Assembly: GCF_019748365.1 (NCBI RefSeq)
Contig: NZ_JAIEPN010000091.1
Location: 1 to 64,000 of the forward strand
Length of the DNA: 64,000 nucleotides
Direction: 5' to 3'
DNA from: Novosphingobium sp.
Lineage (GTDB): Bacteria > Pseudomonadota > Alphaproteobacteria > Sphingomonadales > Sphingomonadaceae
A program made the translations under genes and the position numbers. Below, piece by piece: positions 9,264 through 17,189 of the stretch; the first letter of the stretch is position 1, and each line of letters begins with the position of its first letter. The notes below the pieces were generated by a model. The model did not search any database, was not told the DNA's origin, and saw only the letters and a program-made list of their open reading frames with translations.

Positions 9264-10311
9264 TCCTGTTCGCAAACTTCGCATGGGCGTCGTCGGCCTC
9301 GGCTGGGTCGGTCGTGCACGTCATATCCCGACCATTTCCGGCAATCCCGCTTACGAGCTTGTCGGGGTCGCAGATCGCAGCGCCGACCGCGTGGCCCAGT
9401 TTTCGGCCGAGAACGGCAAGGTTCGTGCCTGTGCGGCCAAGACGCTGGCGGACATCGACTGGATCGACGAAGTCGATGCCATCTCGGTTGCCACCGCACC
9501 GATGGCTCACCACGATCTGGTCTGCGAAGGGCTGGCACGCGGGCTGCACGTCATCACCGAAAAGCCCTTTGCGATGACCCCGGGCGAAGGTGCCGCCATG
9601 GTCTCTGCCGCTGCGCAAGCGGACCGCACGCTGGCCGTCGTCCACAACTTCCAGTTCGCCCGCTCGATGGCAAAGCTGGATCGGGACATGGCCTCGGGCC
9701 GGCTGGGCAAGATCCGCGGCCTGCGCGCGCTGCAGCTTGGCAACCCCTCGCGCCGCCTGCCGACGTGGTACCAGCAATTGCCGTTGGGCCTGTTCTACGA
9801 TGAAAGCCCACACCTGCTCTACCTGCTGTCGCGCATCGCAGGGCCGATGTCGCTGGCCAAGTCGGTCTGCGTCCCCAATCCGGACGGCGAGGCCACTCCC
9901 TATCAGATCGATGCCTGGTTCCGCTCGGAGCGGGACTATCCGGTCACGCTGTCATGCTGCTTCGAAGCGAGCGTTTCGGAGTGGTACCTGCTCGTCCATG
10001 GCGAGAAGGGCGTGGCGATCGTCGATATCTTCCGCGATATCTACATGCGCCTGCCCAACGATGGCAGCCACGCGACGGCCGACGTGATCCGCACCAGCAT
10101 CACGGCAACCGCGCAGCATTGGGCCCAGCATGGCACGAGCGGCCTGCTGCATGTGCTGGGCAAGCTGCACTATGGCAACGACCATGTCTTCGACCGCTTC
10201 GCCAAAGGCGTTGCCGGCGACAAGGCGGCGCTTGCCCCCATCGATGCGGCGGCGGCCCAGCGCGTTCTCAATCTTCAGCATGACATCATTTCCAACACCG
10301 AGAGGCTGTGA
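9256..10311 (+). CDS. Gfo/Idh/MocA-family oxidoreductase
   Basis: An NAD(P)-dependent sugar dehydrogenase-type protein. The Rossmann motif GVVGLGWVGRARHIPT is at the N-terminus, and the family hallmark EKPFAM is near residue 97. I chose the TTG at 9256 because GGGGAG lies 7 bases before it and it overlaps the previous gene by 8 bases, giving 351 residues. The ATG at 9283 is the alternative. Such enzymes oxidise or reduce nucleotide-linked or free sugars. Here it sits between a GT2 enzyme and a methyltransferase, so a role in modifying a surface sugar is likely. Confidence 0.85.
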   Translation: MPDPVRKLRMGVVGLGWVGRARHIPTISGNPAYELVGVADRSADRVAQFSAENGKVRACAAKTLADIDWIDEVDAISVATAPMAHHDLVCEGLARGLHVITEKPFAMTPGEGAAMVSAAAQADRTLAVVHNFQFARSMAKLDRDMASGRLGKIRGLRALQLGNPSRRLPTWYQQLPLGLFYDESPHLLYLLSRIAGPMSLAKSVCVPNPDGEATPYQIDAWFRSERDYPVTLSCCFEASVSEWYLLVHGEKGVAIVDIFRDIYMRLPNDGSHATADVIRTSITATAQHWAQHGTSGLLHVLGKLHYGNDHVFDRFAKGVAGDKAALAPIDAAAAQRVLNLQHDIISNTERL

Positions 10312-10313
10312 CC

Positions 10314-11165
10314 ATGAAAATCGACAAGCAGCTCATGACCGAATTCGTTGCCCGCTATCCGGCACAGCCCGCCACGGCGTTCTGGCGCGGGATCGAGATC
10401 GATGTGCTGGCCCGGGCCGGCATTCCCGAGGGGCTGGGGCTCGATCTCGGCTGCGGGGACGGCATCCTGACCGATATCCTGTTCAAGCGGATGAACCGCG
10501 AGCCCCGGCTCGTGGGCATTGATCCCGATCCGCTGGAAACGGACGCCGCGCGCAAGTACAAGTTCTACGAACGCATCCACACGGTTGGCGGCAATGCCAT
10601 TCCGGAGGCCGCCGATACGTTCGATTTCGCCATCTCGAACTCCGTGCTTGAACACATTCCGGATCTCGAGCCGGTCATCACCGAGCTCGGCCGCGTGCTG
10701 AAGCCGGGTGGCCGGTTCTTCTTCACGGTGCCGGGGCCGGGTTTCCATGAGAACCTTTCCGGCAGCGTGCTGCCGGGTGTTTCGCGCAGCCGGTACCTCG
10801 CCGAACTGGACAAGCGCCTTGCGCATTTCAATTATCTTGCCGAACAGGATTGGCAGGACATGTGCGAACGCAACGGGCTGAAAGTCATCTCCTTCTCGGG
10901 CTACCTTGGCGAGCGGACCACCCAGCGCTGGGAATCGCTCTCGCGCATGACCGGCGGCCTGCTCCACACGCTGTCGAGCGGACGCCGCCGCCCGATCGAG
11001 ATCCAGCGCGCACTCAAGCTGCGCGCGCTGCAGAATTCGACCATGATGCCGCAATCGGTTGCCCGCGTGCTGGCGGGTGTCATCACCGGCGGGCTCGACT
11101 GGGAAGACAACCCTGACCGGCCTTCGTGCCTGCTCGTCATCGGGGAGCGCCCTTGCGCATCCTGA
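10314..11165 (+). CDS. Class I SAM-dependent methyltransferase
   Basis: The protein has 283 residues. The SAM-binding motif I is GLDLGCGDGILTD near residue 44. The acidic motif is GIDPDPLE, and motif III is SNSVLEHIPDLEPVI followed by VLKPGGRFFFTVPG. GAGAGG lies 8 bases before the ATG; the GTG at 10308 is a less likely start. It overlaps the following glycosyltransferase by 13 bases, so the two are translated together. The acceptor, probably a sugar or lipid-linked glycan, is not shown by the sequence. Confidence 0.85.
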   Translation: MKIDKQLMTEFVARYPAQPATAFWRGIEIDVLARAGIPEGLGLDLGCGDGILTDILFKRMNREPRLVGIDPDPLETDAARKYKFYERIHTVGGNAIPEAADTFDFAISNSVLEHIPDLEPVITELGRVLKPGGRFFFTVPGPGFHENLSGSVLPGVSRSRYLAELDKRLAHFNYLAEQDWQDMCERNGLKVISFSGYLGERTTQRWESLSRMTGGLLHTLSSGRRRPIEIQRALKLRALQNSTMMPQSVARVLAGVITGGLDWEDNPDRPSCLLVIGERPCAS

Positions 11166-12274
11166 CGGTCACGCATTTCTATGAAAGCCATGGCGGCGGG
11201 ATCGAGCGGGTTGCAGGCCATCTGTGCCGCCATCTCGCCGCACAAGGGCACACCGCGAGCTGGGCCGCGAGCGCCGGGGATACCCCGATCGCCAGCCCTG
11301 ACGTGGCGGTCGTTGCCCTGCCCTGCATCAACCCGACCGAGGCCCTGACCGGACTGCCCATGCCGATTCCAGGCCCGCGCGGCATGGCGCGGCTGTGGTC
11401 GGCAGTCCGTGCCGCCGATGTGGTGGTCGTTCACGATGCGCTTTACTGCACCTCCATCCTCGCGACGGCTTTTGCGAAAACGCAGCGCAAGCCGGTGATT
11501 CTGGTGCAGCATGTTGCCGAGATCGCGTTTGCCAGCGCGGTCATGCGCCGCGTCATGGCGCTGGCCAATCGGCTCGTCACCCGGCCGATGCTGCGCAGCG
11601 CCGACCAGGTGCTGTTCATCAGCGACACGGTACGGCAGCACTTCGCCGCATGCACGATGAAGCGGCCGCCGCTGTTGCAATTCAATGGCGTCGATACCGG
11701 CGTGTTCCATCCCGGCGCAGCCGAGCGGTCTGCGTTCGGCTTGCCCGAGAGCGGCCTGCTGGTGGCCTTCGTCGGCCGTTTTGTCGAGAAGAAGGGCCTG
11801 TCGATCCTGCAGGCGGTCGCGCGGCAATGCCCGCAGGTGCAGTTTGCACTGGCCGGCAGTGGGCCGATCGACCCGCGCCGTTGGGATCTGCCCAACGTCC
11901 ACCTGCTGGGATCGCTGCCAGCCGAACGGATCGCTGCCCTGTTTCGCAGTGCCGACTGCCTGCTGCTGCCCAGCGTTGGCGAAGGCTATCCGCTGGTCAT
12001 TCAGGAAGCGCTCGCGGTCGGCCTGACGGTCGTTTGCGGCGAAGAAAGTGCGCGCGCCGATCCTGCTGCCAGCCAGTGGCTGCACGGCATCGAGGTTGAT
12101 CTGCAGGACATCGAGGGAAGCGCGGCCCGCATCGCGGCGGTCCTGAAGGGCGCTGTGGCACAGCCCGCCGCATCGCGCCAGGCGACGATCGCTTACAGCC
12201 AGCGTGCTTACTCATGGGCGGGTTTTGCGGCCCGCCTTGCCTCGATCGGACAGGCGCTCAGCCGACGCGGCTGA
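11153..12274 (+). CDS. GT4-family glycosyltransferase
   Basis: A GT-B fold enzyme of 373 residues starting at TTG 11153, with GGGGAG upstream. This is the same start arrangement as the oxidoreductase gene two positions earlier. The N-terminal part has RILTVTHFYESHGGGIERVA. The C-terminal domain has VAFVGRFVEKKG and the donor-sugar motif GEGYPLVIQEAL (E-x7-E type). It would transfer a sugar from a nucleotide donor to a glycan acceptor in the cytoplasm. Its 3' end overlaps the facing membrane-protein gene by 17 bases. Confidence 0.87.
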   Translation: MRILTVTHFYESHGGGIERVAGHLCRHLAAQGHTASWAASAGDTPIASPDVAVVALPCINPTEALTGLPMPIPGPRGMARLWSAVRAADVVVVHDALYCTSILATAFAKTQRKPVILVQHVAEIAFASAVMRRVMALANRLVTRPMLRSADQVLFISDTVRQHFAACTMKRPPLLQFNGVDTGVFHPGAAERSAFGLPESGLLVAFVGRFVEKKGLSILQAVARQCPQVQFALAGSGPIDPRRWDLPNVHLLGSLPAERIAALFRSADCLLLPSVGEGYPLVIQEALAVGLTVVCGEESARADPAASQWLHGIEVDLQDIEGSAARIAAVLKGAVAQPAASRQATIAYSQRAYSWAGFAARLASIGQALSRRG

Positions 12275-14006
12275 CCCGGCACCCCTCGCGGACAAAGTGC
12301 GGGGCCACGCGCGCATTGAAGTGATCGGCGGTTGTCGGGCCAAAGGCGTAATAGCTGCCCAGCGGCGCGATCATCCTGTCGCCGATCAGCACAACCTTGG
12401 GATGGCTGGCACAGATTGCGGCGACGCTCGCCCTCGTAAGCTCGTCGCGCAGAAGGCGCACGGGCCGCGCGCTGAGATCCGGCGGATTGTGCACGAGATC
12501 GACGGCTGTCGCGGCATCCTTGCCCCCCAGCACAATGTAATCGGCATCGATCGCAGAGAGGCGGGCGGAAATCCCTGCGGAAACCCCATAGAACTGATGC
12601 GCCATCACGGCCTGCAGCGGCAGCACGACCAGCGCGCCAGCCGCAGTCGTGCGCAGCAGCAAGGTGCGCCACTGTCCGGTCTGCTCGCCCAGCGCCTTCC
12701 AGCCATAGACCGCGAGCAGGATCGCATTACCGATCAGCCCGTGGAGATAGCGATAGCCGAAACCGTGGCCCTGATTGGGCAGCAGTATGGCCATGACGAG
12801 CACGGTGATCACCATGCCGCCCGCCAGCGCCGCGATCATCGGATCGCTGCGATACCGGCGCGCGCCCACCAGGAGCAGGGGCACCAGCAGCAGATGCTGC
12901 CACGCAATGAAGCGCAGGCCGTTGGCAACCATGTTGGGCAGCCCCATCGGGTCGCGCTCGCTGAGCGTGGTGATCAGGCGCGACAGATAATCGACCCCTT
13001 CCGGGCGCGGCCCGAGCGGCTGGGCTTGCACCAGTGATCCGATCCACGTCGGCCACCACAGCCAGAACAGACCGATCGCGGCATAGCCCGCGATGTAGAG
13101 CGCGGCGCGATGCCAGCGCCGTTCGGCCAGCAGCAGCAGGATGAACGGCGCCACGAACATCGGGTGCATCAAGGGTTGGTGCAGCCCGGTGGCGACAAAG
13201 CCGACGGCCAGCGCCGCAATGTCGGACGCCGTGGTGCGGCGCAGGAAGAGCCACAACCAGCACAGATCGAGCGCCAGATGGCCGGGCATCGCATAGCTGG
13301 TCATGCCGGCAAACAGCACTTGCGCCGAGCCGGCATAGAGCACCAGAGCGACAAAGCCGGCCTCGCGGTCATCCGGCCACAGGCGTCTGACACAGCCGAA
13401 GAGGGCGACCGCGCCCAGTGCCGTCATGAACGGGCCGACCAGCCAGGGCGCTGCGATCACGCCGAACAAGGCCCGCAGCGCCGCGTTGAGCGGAAGGTAC
13501 GAGGAAATCCACGCCGCGCGAGGCTGGGCGGGATAGAAGAACAACGTGTTGAGCACATCCGCATGGTCGCGCCAGAACGCCGGCACCGGTGCGACCAGGT
13601 GGCCCTGGCCGAACACGGTGGCATCGAATGTGGCCATCTGCTCGTCGCGGCTGAGATCATAGCCGCTGAGGATCAGGAAATGCCCTGCGCTCGTCGCCAC
13701 CAGCATGGCAAGCGCCACGATCAGCCAAGTGCGGCGCTGCACGGCCGGCAGGAAGGCGCGTTCGGACAGCCGGACGCAGGACAGCACGACGAGCACCGCC
13801 GCCGCCAGCAGCAGCCAGCGATCCTGCCGATGGAGCAGGAATGCAGACACATTGGTGAACGGCCGATAGGTCAGGGTGAGAAAGAAGGCGATGGCCGCAG
13901 CGCCGATGGCAAACCGCATCGGCCCGCTCCGCGAAGGCGGCGCAACCGGCGCGAGGACCTCCGCGTCATCCGCGAACGCCGCAGGGCTCTGTGGCAATGT
14001 CGTCAT
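12258..14006 (-). CDS. Polytopic membrane protein, probable GT-C-type glycosyltransferase
   Basis: The protein has 582 residues with roughly a dozen hydrophobic spans. After the second or third span comes a loop with SGYDLSRDEQMATFDA. An acidic residue pair in the first large periplasmic loop is typical of GT-C enzymes such as ArnT/PMT, which use polyprenyl-phosphate sugars. The C-terminal 120 residues are soluble. I chose ATG 14006 (AGGGTAAGC upstream) over the longer frame beginning at 14048. The GT2-GtrA gene facing it could supply its lipid-linked donor (inference). No exact family is recognised. Confidence 0.65.
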   Translation of the reverse strand: MTTLPQSPAAFADDAEVLAPVAPPSRSGPMRFAIGAAAIAFFLTLTYRPFTNVSAFLLHRQDRWLLLAAAVLVVLSCVRLSERAFLPAVQRRTWLIVALAMLVATSAGHFLILSGYDLSRDEQMATFDATVFGQGHLVAPVPAFWRDHADVLNTLFFYPAQPRAAWISSYLPLNAALRALFGVIAAPWLVGPFMTALGAVALFGCVRRLWPDDREAGFVALVLYAGSAQVLFAGMTSYAMPGHLALDLCWLWLFLRRTTASDIAALAVGFVATGLHQPLMHPMFVAPFILLLLAERRWHRAALYIAGYAAIGLFWLWWPTWIGSLVQAQPLGPRPEGVDYLSRLITTLSERDPMGLPNMVANGLRFIAWQHLLLVPLLLVGARRYRSDPMIAALAGGMVITVLVMAILLPNQGHGFGYRYLHGLIGNAILLAVYGWKALGEQTGQWRTLLLRTTAAGALVVLPLQAVMAHQFYGVSAGISARLSAIDADYIVLGGKDAATAVDLVHNPPDLSARPVRLLRDELTRASVAAICASHPKVVLIGDRMIAPLGSYYAFGPTTADHFNARVAPHFVREGCRVSRVG

Positions 14007-14056
14007 GCTTACCCTGAGGCCCCCGCGCAAAATTCCTGCATTCACCAAACCAAATC

Positions 14057-14075
14057 ATGGTTAGCAAATCGTTAC
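14057..14075 (-). promoter_or_regulatory. CtrA-type box upstream of the membrane-protein gene
   Basis: Read on the minus strand the site is GTAA-CGATTTG-CTAACCAT, two bases off TTAA-N7-TTAACCAT. It ends 50 bases before the start codon at 14006, almost the same offset as the box at 7560-7578. Control by CtrA is inferred from the match. Confidence 0.4.
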
Positions 14076-14161
14076 CGGCCGGGCCGGAACGGGAAAATGC
14101 AGCCCTGGTTCCACCAGATGGCGCGAAAGCAGGGATCAGCCGCCTTTCCGGCCGAGCACCG

Positions 14162-15307
14162 TCAAGAGCGAGGCGCCGTGCGGGCGAGGATCACAGTGAT
14201 CGCCGCAAACCAGCACACCGCGAAGCCGAGGAAGATATAGGGGACCCAGATCACCCTGCCGATCACCGCAAGCAGGGCCGCCGTAAAGGCGATGAAATCG
14301 CGCATGGTCAGCCAGATCAGGATATCGACCAGCCAGCGCCGGGTCGGCTTGCGGCGCAGGTGGACCTTGACCGCTTCGAAGTTGATCGGCTCTCCCTGCC
14401 GCTGCGCGCGCCGGCCGATCTGCAGCAGGCCCGCCATCAGCAGGGCCAGACCGGCCACCCCGGCGGCAGAGGCACTGGTATCGCCGCGCAGCCACAGATT
14501 GGCCGAGAGACCTGCGACAAATGCGAGGTTGGTCGCCGCATCGATCAGGCTGTCGAGCCGCGCCCCTGCCGGTGATGTGCGAAAGGTGGCACGGGCTATC
14601 TCGCCATCCACCCCATCGAAGATCGACGCGGCCTGAAAAAGCACGGCACCGATCACTGCCCCGTGTGCCGGCAGGCCCAGCAGGGCCGCGAGCATGGCGA
14701 CGGCGATCAAGGCGGTACCAGCCGTCGCGTGAAGCGGCTCGATCCATGCAAACCGGATGAGAAAACGCGTGATGCTGCGCGAGATCGGGCGGTTGAACGT
14801 GCGCGAAAACAGTCCGTCCTGCGACTTTGCCGTGGCGAGCAGAAGGAGCCGGTTCGCCTCACGCAGCGTCCGGTCCAGCGAAGCGGCTTGGCTGAAGGTA
14901 CCGACTCGCAGCGACGGGGCGCGTTCGCCAAGCTCTTCCCGGACCTTGCGCACAAGGTTCACCAGTTCCTCGCCCGCATCGACCACGAAGGCATCGCGCT
15001 CCGGCGCTGCGTCCTTGCCCAGCCGCAGGGGGCTTTCCCCGCTAAGCCTGCGGCATTCATCCAGACAGCGTTGAGAAGGCGTCCAGACACCTGCCGCGAC
15101 TCCGGCGCTGATCGGTGCGCCGTGCGCTTTTTCGGCAAGCGCGCGCACCAGCCTCGCCGCAAGCGGCAAGCCCGCCACGAGGTATTCGGCCGTCCGTGCG
15201 TCAGGAAAAACCAGATGAATGGCCCACAATCGTGGCGGTTCGGCCGGGTTCTCGTCGTTTGGCAGCGCGTAGTCCAGACCTTGTTGTCTGTCGTTCATCA
15301 AGTCCAT
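14162..15307 (-). CDS. CDP-alcohol phosphatidyltransferase-family membrane protein with N-terminal extension
   Basis: A protein of 381 residues. The CDP-alcohol phosphotransferase signature D-x2-DG-x2-AR-x8-G-x3-D-x3-D is complete in the segment starting FDGVDGEIARAT. It sits among about six membrane spans in the C-terminal half. These enzymes join a CMP-activated alcohol to a lipid or sugar-phosphate acceptor. About 170 soluble residues precede the core; the layout recalls bifunctional nucleotidyltransferase/inositol-phosphate transferases, but I see no clear nucleotidyltransferase motif. ATG 15307 is preceded by CAGGAATGGC, which decides it over GTG 15361. Confidence 0.78.
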   Translation of the reverse strand: MDLMNDRQQGLDYALPNDENPAEPPRLWAIHLVFPDARTAEYLVAGLPLAARLVRALAEKAHGAPISAGVAAGVWTPSQRCLDECRRLSGESPLRLGKDAAPERDAFVVDAGEELVNLVRKVREELGERAPSLRVGTFSQAASLDRTLREANRLLLLATAKSQDGLFSRTFNRPISRSITRFLIRFAWIEPLHATAGTALIAVAMLAALLGLPAHGAVIGAVLFQAASIFDGVDGEIARATFRTSPAGARLDSLIDAATNLAFVAGLSANLWLRGDTSASAAGVAGLALLMAGLLQIGRRAQRQGEPINFEAVKVHLRRKPTRRWLVDILIWLTMRDFIAFTAALLAVIGRVIWVPYIFLGFAVCWFAAITVILARTAPRS

Positions 15308-15677
15308 GCCATTCCTGTTGGAGCAGATGTGAGACGCCATCGTGTCACACGGCGCGACCACAGCACTGCGCGTCAGTGTTGTGCTGTAGTGTCAAGGGGA
15401 GCGGAACCGGAGTATGCTTGGATACAAGTGCCTCGGTGGACGAGTTCTACGGGTTGCTGCCAATCCATTTATATCCATTTTGGTGGATGTTTTGGTATCA
15501 GGACACGCATCGGTCTGCCAAGGTTCAGGCACAGAAGTGCGACAGGGGTCTCTCGCAATATTGAATATTCATCGCTTTGGTGTTCCATTTGATTCTTCAT
15601 ACATTCATTATCGATTATAGGAAATTGAAAAAATCGCCGATTTATTGGTTTGCAAATCAGAAGAATAAACCCCCTTC
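15308..15677. other. AT-rich divergent intergenic region
   Basis: No gene is visible in these 370 bases, which are clearly richer in A/T than their surroundings. They separate two divergent genes and should hold both promoters. Visible structure: ATCCATTT repeated at 15463 and 15473, the adjoining palindromes CAATATTG and GAATATTC at 15556-15570, and the dyad AAATCG-C-CGATTT at 15631-15643, about 35 bases before the next start codon. That start lacks a Shine-Dalgarno sequence. Confidence 0.6.
15360..15387. repeat. Inverted repeat ACAGCAC-N14-GTGCTGT
   Basis: A perfect 7-base inverted repeat with a 14-base spacer. Inside it is a second small dyad, CACTG/CAGTG. It lies 53 bases upstream of the CDP-alcohol transferase start, so it may be an operator or a 5' leader hairpin. 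The function is unknown. Confidence 0.35.
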
Positions 15678-16802
15678 ATGACCAAAGTGTGCGTTGACTG
15701 CCGCTATATCGGGCCACGACCGAGCGGTATTGGGAAAGTGCAGCAGGCACTGGCAGATTATCTGCCCGGATTGGCACCCGAGATGGAGTTTATCTTCCTG
15801 AAGCGCACCGACGCGCCTGCGCAGCTTTCGAATGCCACCAACGTGCGCGAGGTTGTCGTTCATGCTGCAGCAAACAGCCCTGCGACAATGTGGTGGTTGC
15901 CACGTGTTGCTCCGCTGGGGGATGTCCGGTTGTTCCACGCAACGTTCAACATCATGCCTGCCGGCCTGACGATGCCCTGCGTCACGACCGTGCACGACAT
16001 CATGTGGCTGACGAATCCGCAGTGGTGCAAGGCACGCTTCTCACGTCCGGTCGAGCGCCGCTTCTATCGCCACGGGATCAACCGCGCCTTGCGCAGATCC
16101 GCCGCGATCACGACAGTGAGCGAGGCCAGCAAGCAGGAGCTGCTGCGCTGGAACCCGGCGCTTGCCGGGCGCGTCCATGCCGCGCTGCTCGGGGCCAGCG
16201 ACGTCTACCGGCCGGTCAGCAATACGTCGGAGCAGCTTGCCGGGCTGGGCCTCCCGGCGGGCAAGCGCTTCGTGCTGACGGTTGGACAGTACGTCCCCTA
16301 CAAGAACCATGAGGGCGCCCTGCGTGTCTTTGCCGAAGCTTGCGGCAGCCGGGAGGACGTCCACCTCGTGTTCGTCCAGCGGCTCAGCCGGAATACGGAA
16401 GACTTGCGCGCGCTTGCCGCCGCTCTCGGGATTGCCGAGAGGGTCCATTTCCTCGAAGCGGTCGATGATGCATCGCTGGTGGCGCTGTATGGCGCGGCCG
16501 CTTGCCTGCTGCACCCGTCGTACTGCGAAGGGTTCGGGCTGCCACTGCTTGAGGCGATGGCCTGCGGCTGCCCGGTGGTGGCGTCCGATCATTCGGCCAT
16601 GCCGGAAGTTCTGGGCGGTGCCGGCCTCCTGGCACCGGTTCACGATACCGCCGCAATGGCCAATGCGCTGCGCCGGGTACTCGACGAACCCGGGCTTGCC
16701 GAAACGTTGGGCAAAGCCGGAGTCGCGAGGGCAGAGACATTCTCGTGGAAGCGTTTTGCAGTGCAGAATCTGGAGGTCTATCGCGGCGTGCTGGGCAGCT
16801 GA
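15678..16802 (+). CDS. GT4-family glycosyltransferase
   Basis: The protein has 374 residues with a GT-B fold. It begins VCVDCRYIGPRPSGIGKV, a mannosyltransferase-like opening. The C-terminal domain has LTVGQYVPYKNHEGAL and the donor motif EGFGLPLLEAMACG, followed by CPVVASDHSAMPEVLGGAG. It should add a hexose to a growing polysaccharide on the cytoplasmic face. It stands alone between two AT-rich gaps, so it may be transcribed separately from the polysaccharide operon that begins 387 bases later. Confidence 0.87.
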   Translation: MTKVCVDCRYIGPRPSGIGKVQQALADYLPGLAPEMEFIFLKRTDAPAQLSNATNVREVVVHAAANSPATMWWLPRVAPLGDVRLFHATFNIMPAGLTMPCVTTVHDIMWLTNPQWCKARFSRPVERRFYRHGINRALRRSAAITTVSEASKQELLRWNPALAGRVHAALLGASDVYRPVSNTSEQLAGLGLPAGKRFVLTVGQYVPYKNHEGALRVFAEACGSREDVHLVFVQRLSRNTEDLRALAAALGIAERVHFLEAVDDASLVALYGAAACLLHPSYCEGFGLPLLEAMACGCPVVASDHSAMPEVLGGAGLLAPVHDTAAMANALRRVLDEPGLAETLGKAGVARAETFSWKRFAVQNLEVYRGVLGS

Positions 16803-17189
16803 TGGCGCGACCTCGGGACACAAAACCCTGCACAACAGATACTTGTTATTTCACTAAAAATCATCCGATCTGGATGCATGTGGTGCAACTAATGCGTTAA
16901 GCGTCGAAAAACGCTCGCTTCATCGTGCAATTGGTCCAAAACGGTGCAATATATCGCCTGCCTCATTCTGCAATATTTCTTTGTCATATTGCGGTCGCGA
17001 AACGAGTTATGCTACCCGCCTTGATCGGGGCATTCGAAAAGTGGATTGGCATGATGCAATCTTCGATCACGTTTGCCGGACCGCAGACGACAGGCGCCTT
17101 GCGCCTGCAGAATGGTGAACGTACGCGCTGCGACTGCGAAGAGACGTGGCGTCATGGCGCCGGTTCCGCTGCGCGGTTGATTGCCGCCC
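16803..17189. other. AT-rich gap with repeated GCAATAT motif
   Basis: No convincing gene; a 90-codon open frame at 16925-17197 has poor composition and runs into the next gene. There is a small hairpin AGCGT-CGAAAA-ACGCT at 16900-16915, not followed by a T-run. GCAATAT occurs at 16946 and 16970 and, inverted, at 16986. The promoter of the polysaccharide operon must lie here. Confidence 0.5.
16970..16992. repeat. Inverted repeat GCAATAT-N9-ATATTGC
   Basis: A perfect 7-base dyad about 200 bases before the polysaccharide operon. A third copy of the heptamer lies at 16946-16952, and another at 15555-15561 in the preceding intergenic gap. It could be a binding site for a locus-specific regulator; the function is inferred only from recurrence. 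Confidence 0.35.

Noticed and set aside
13110..14240. A 376-codon plus-strand frame opposite the GT-C-like gene
   Set aside because: The minus-strand product has ordered membrane spans, while this one is Arg/Gln/His/Asp-rich without structure.
16900..16915. Hairpin AGCGT-CGAAAA-ACGCT as a terminator
   Set aside because: The stem is only five base pairs and no T-run follows on either strand.
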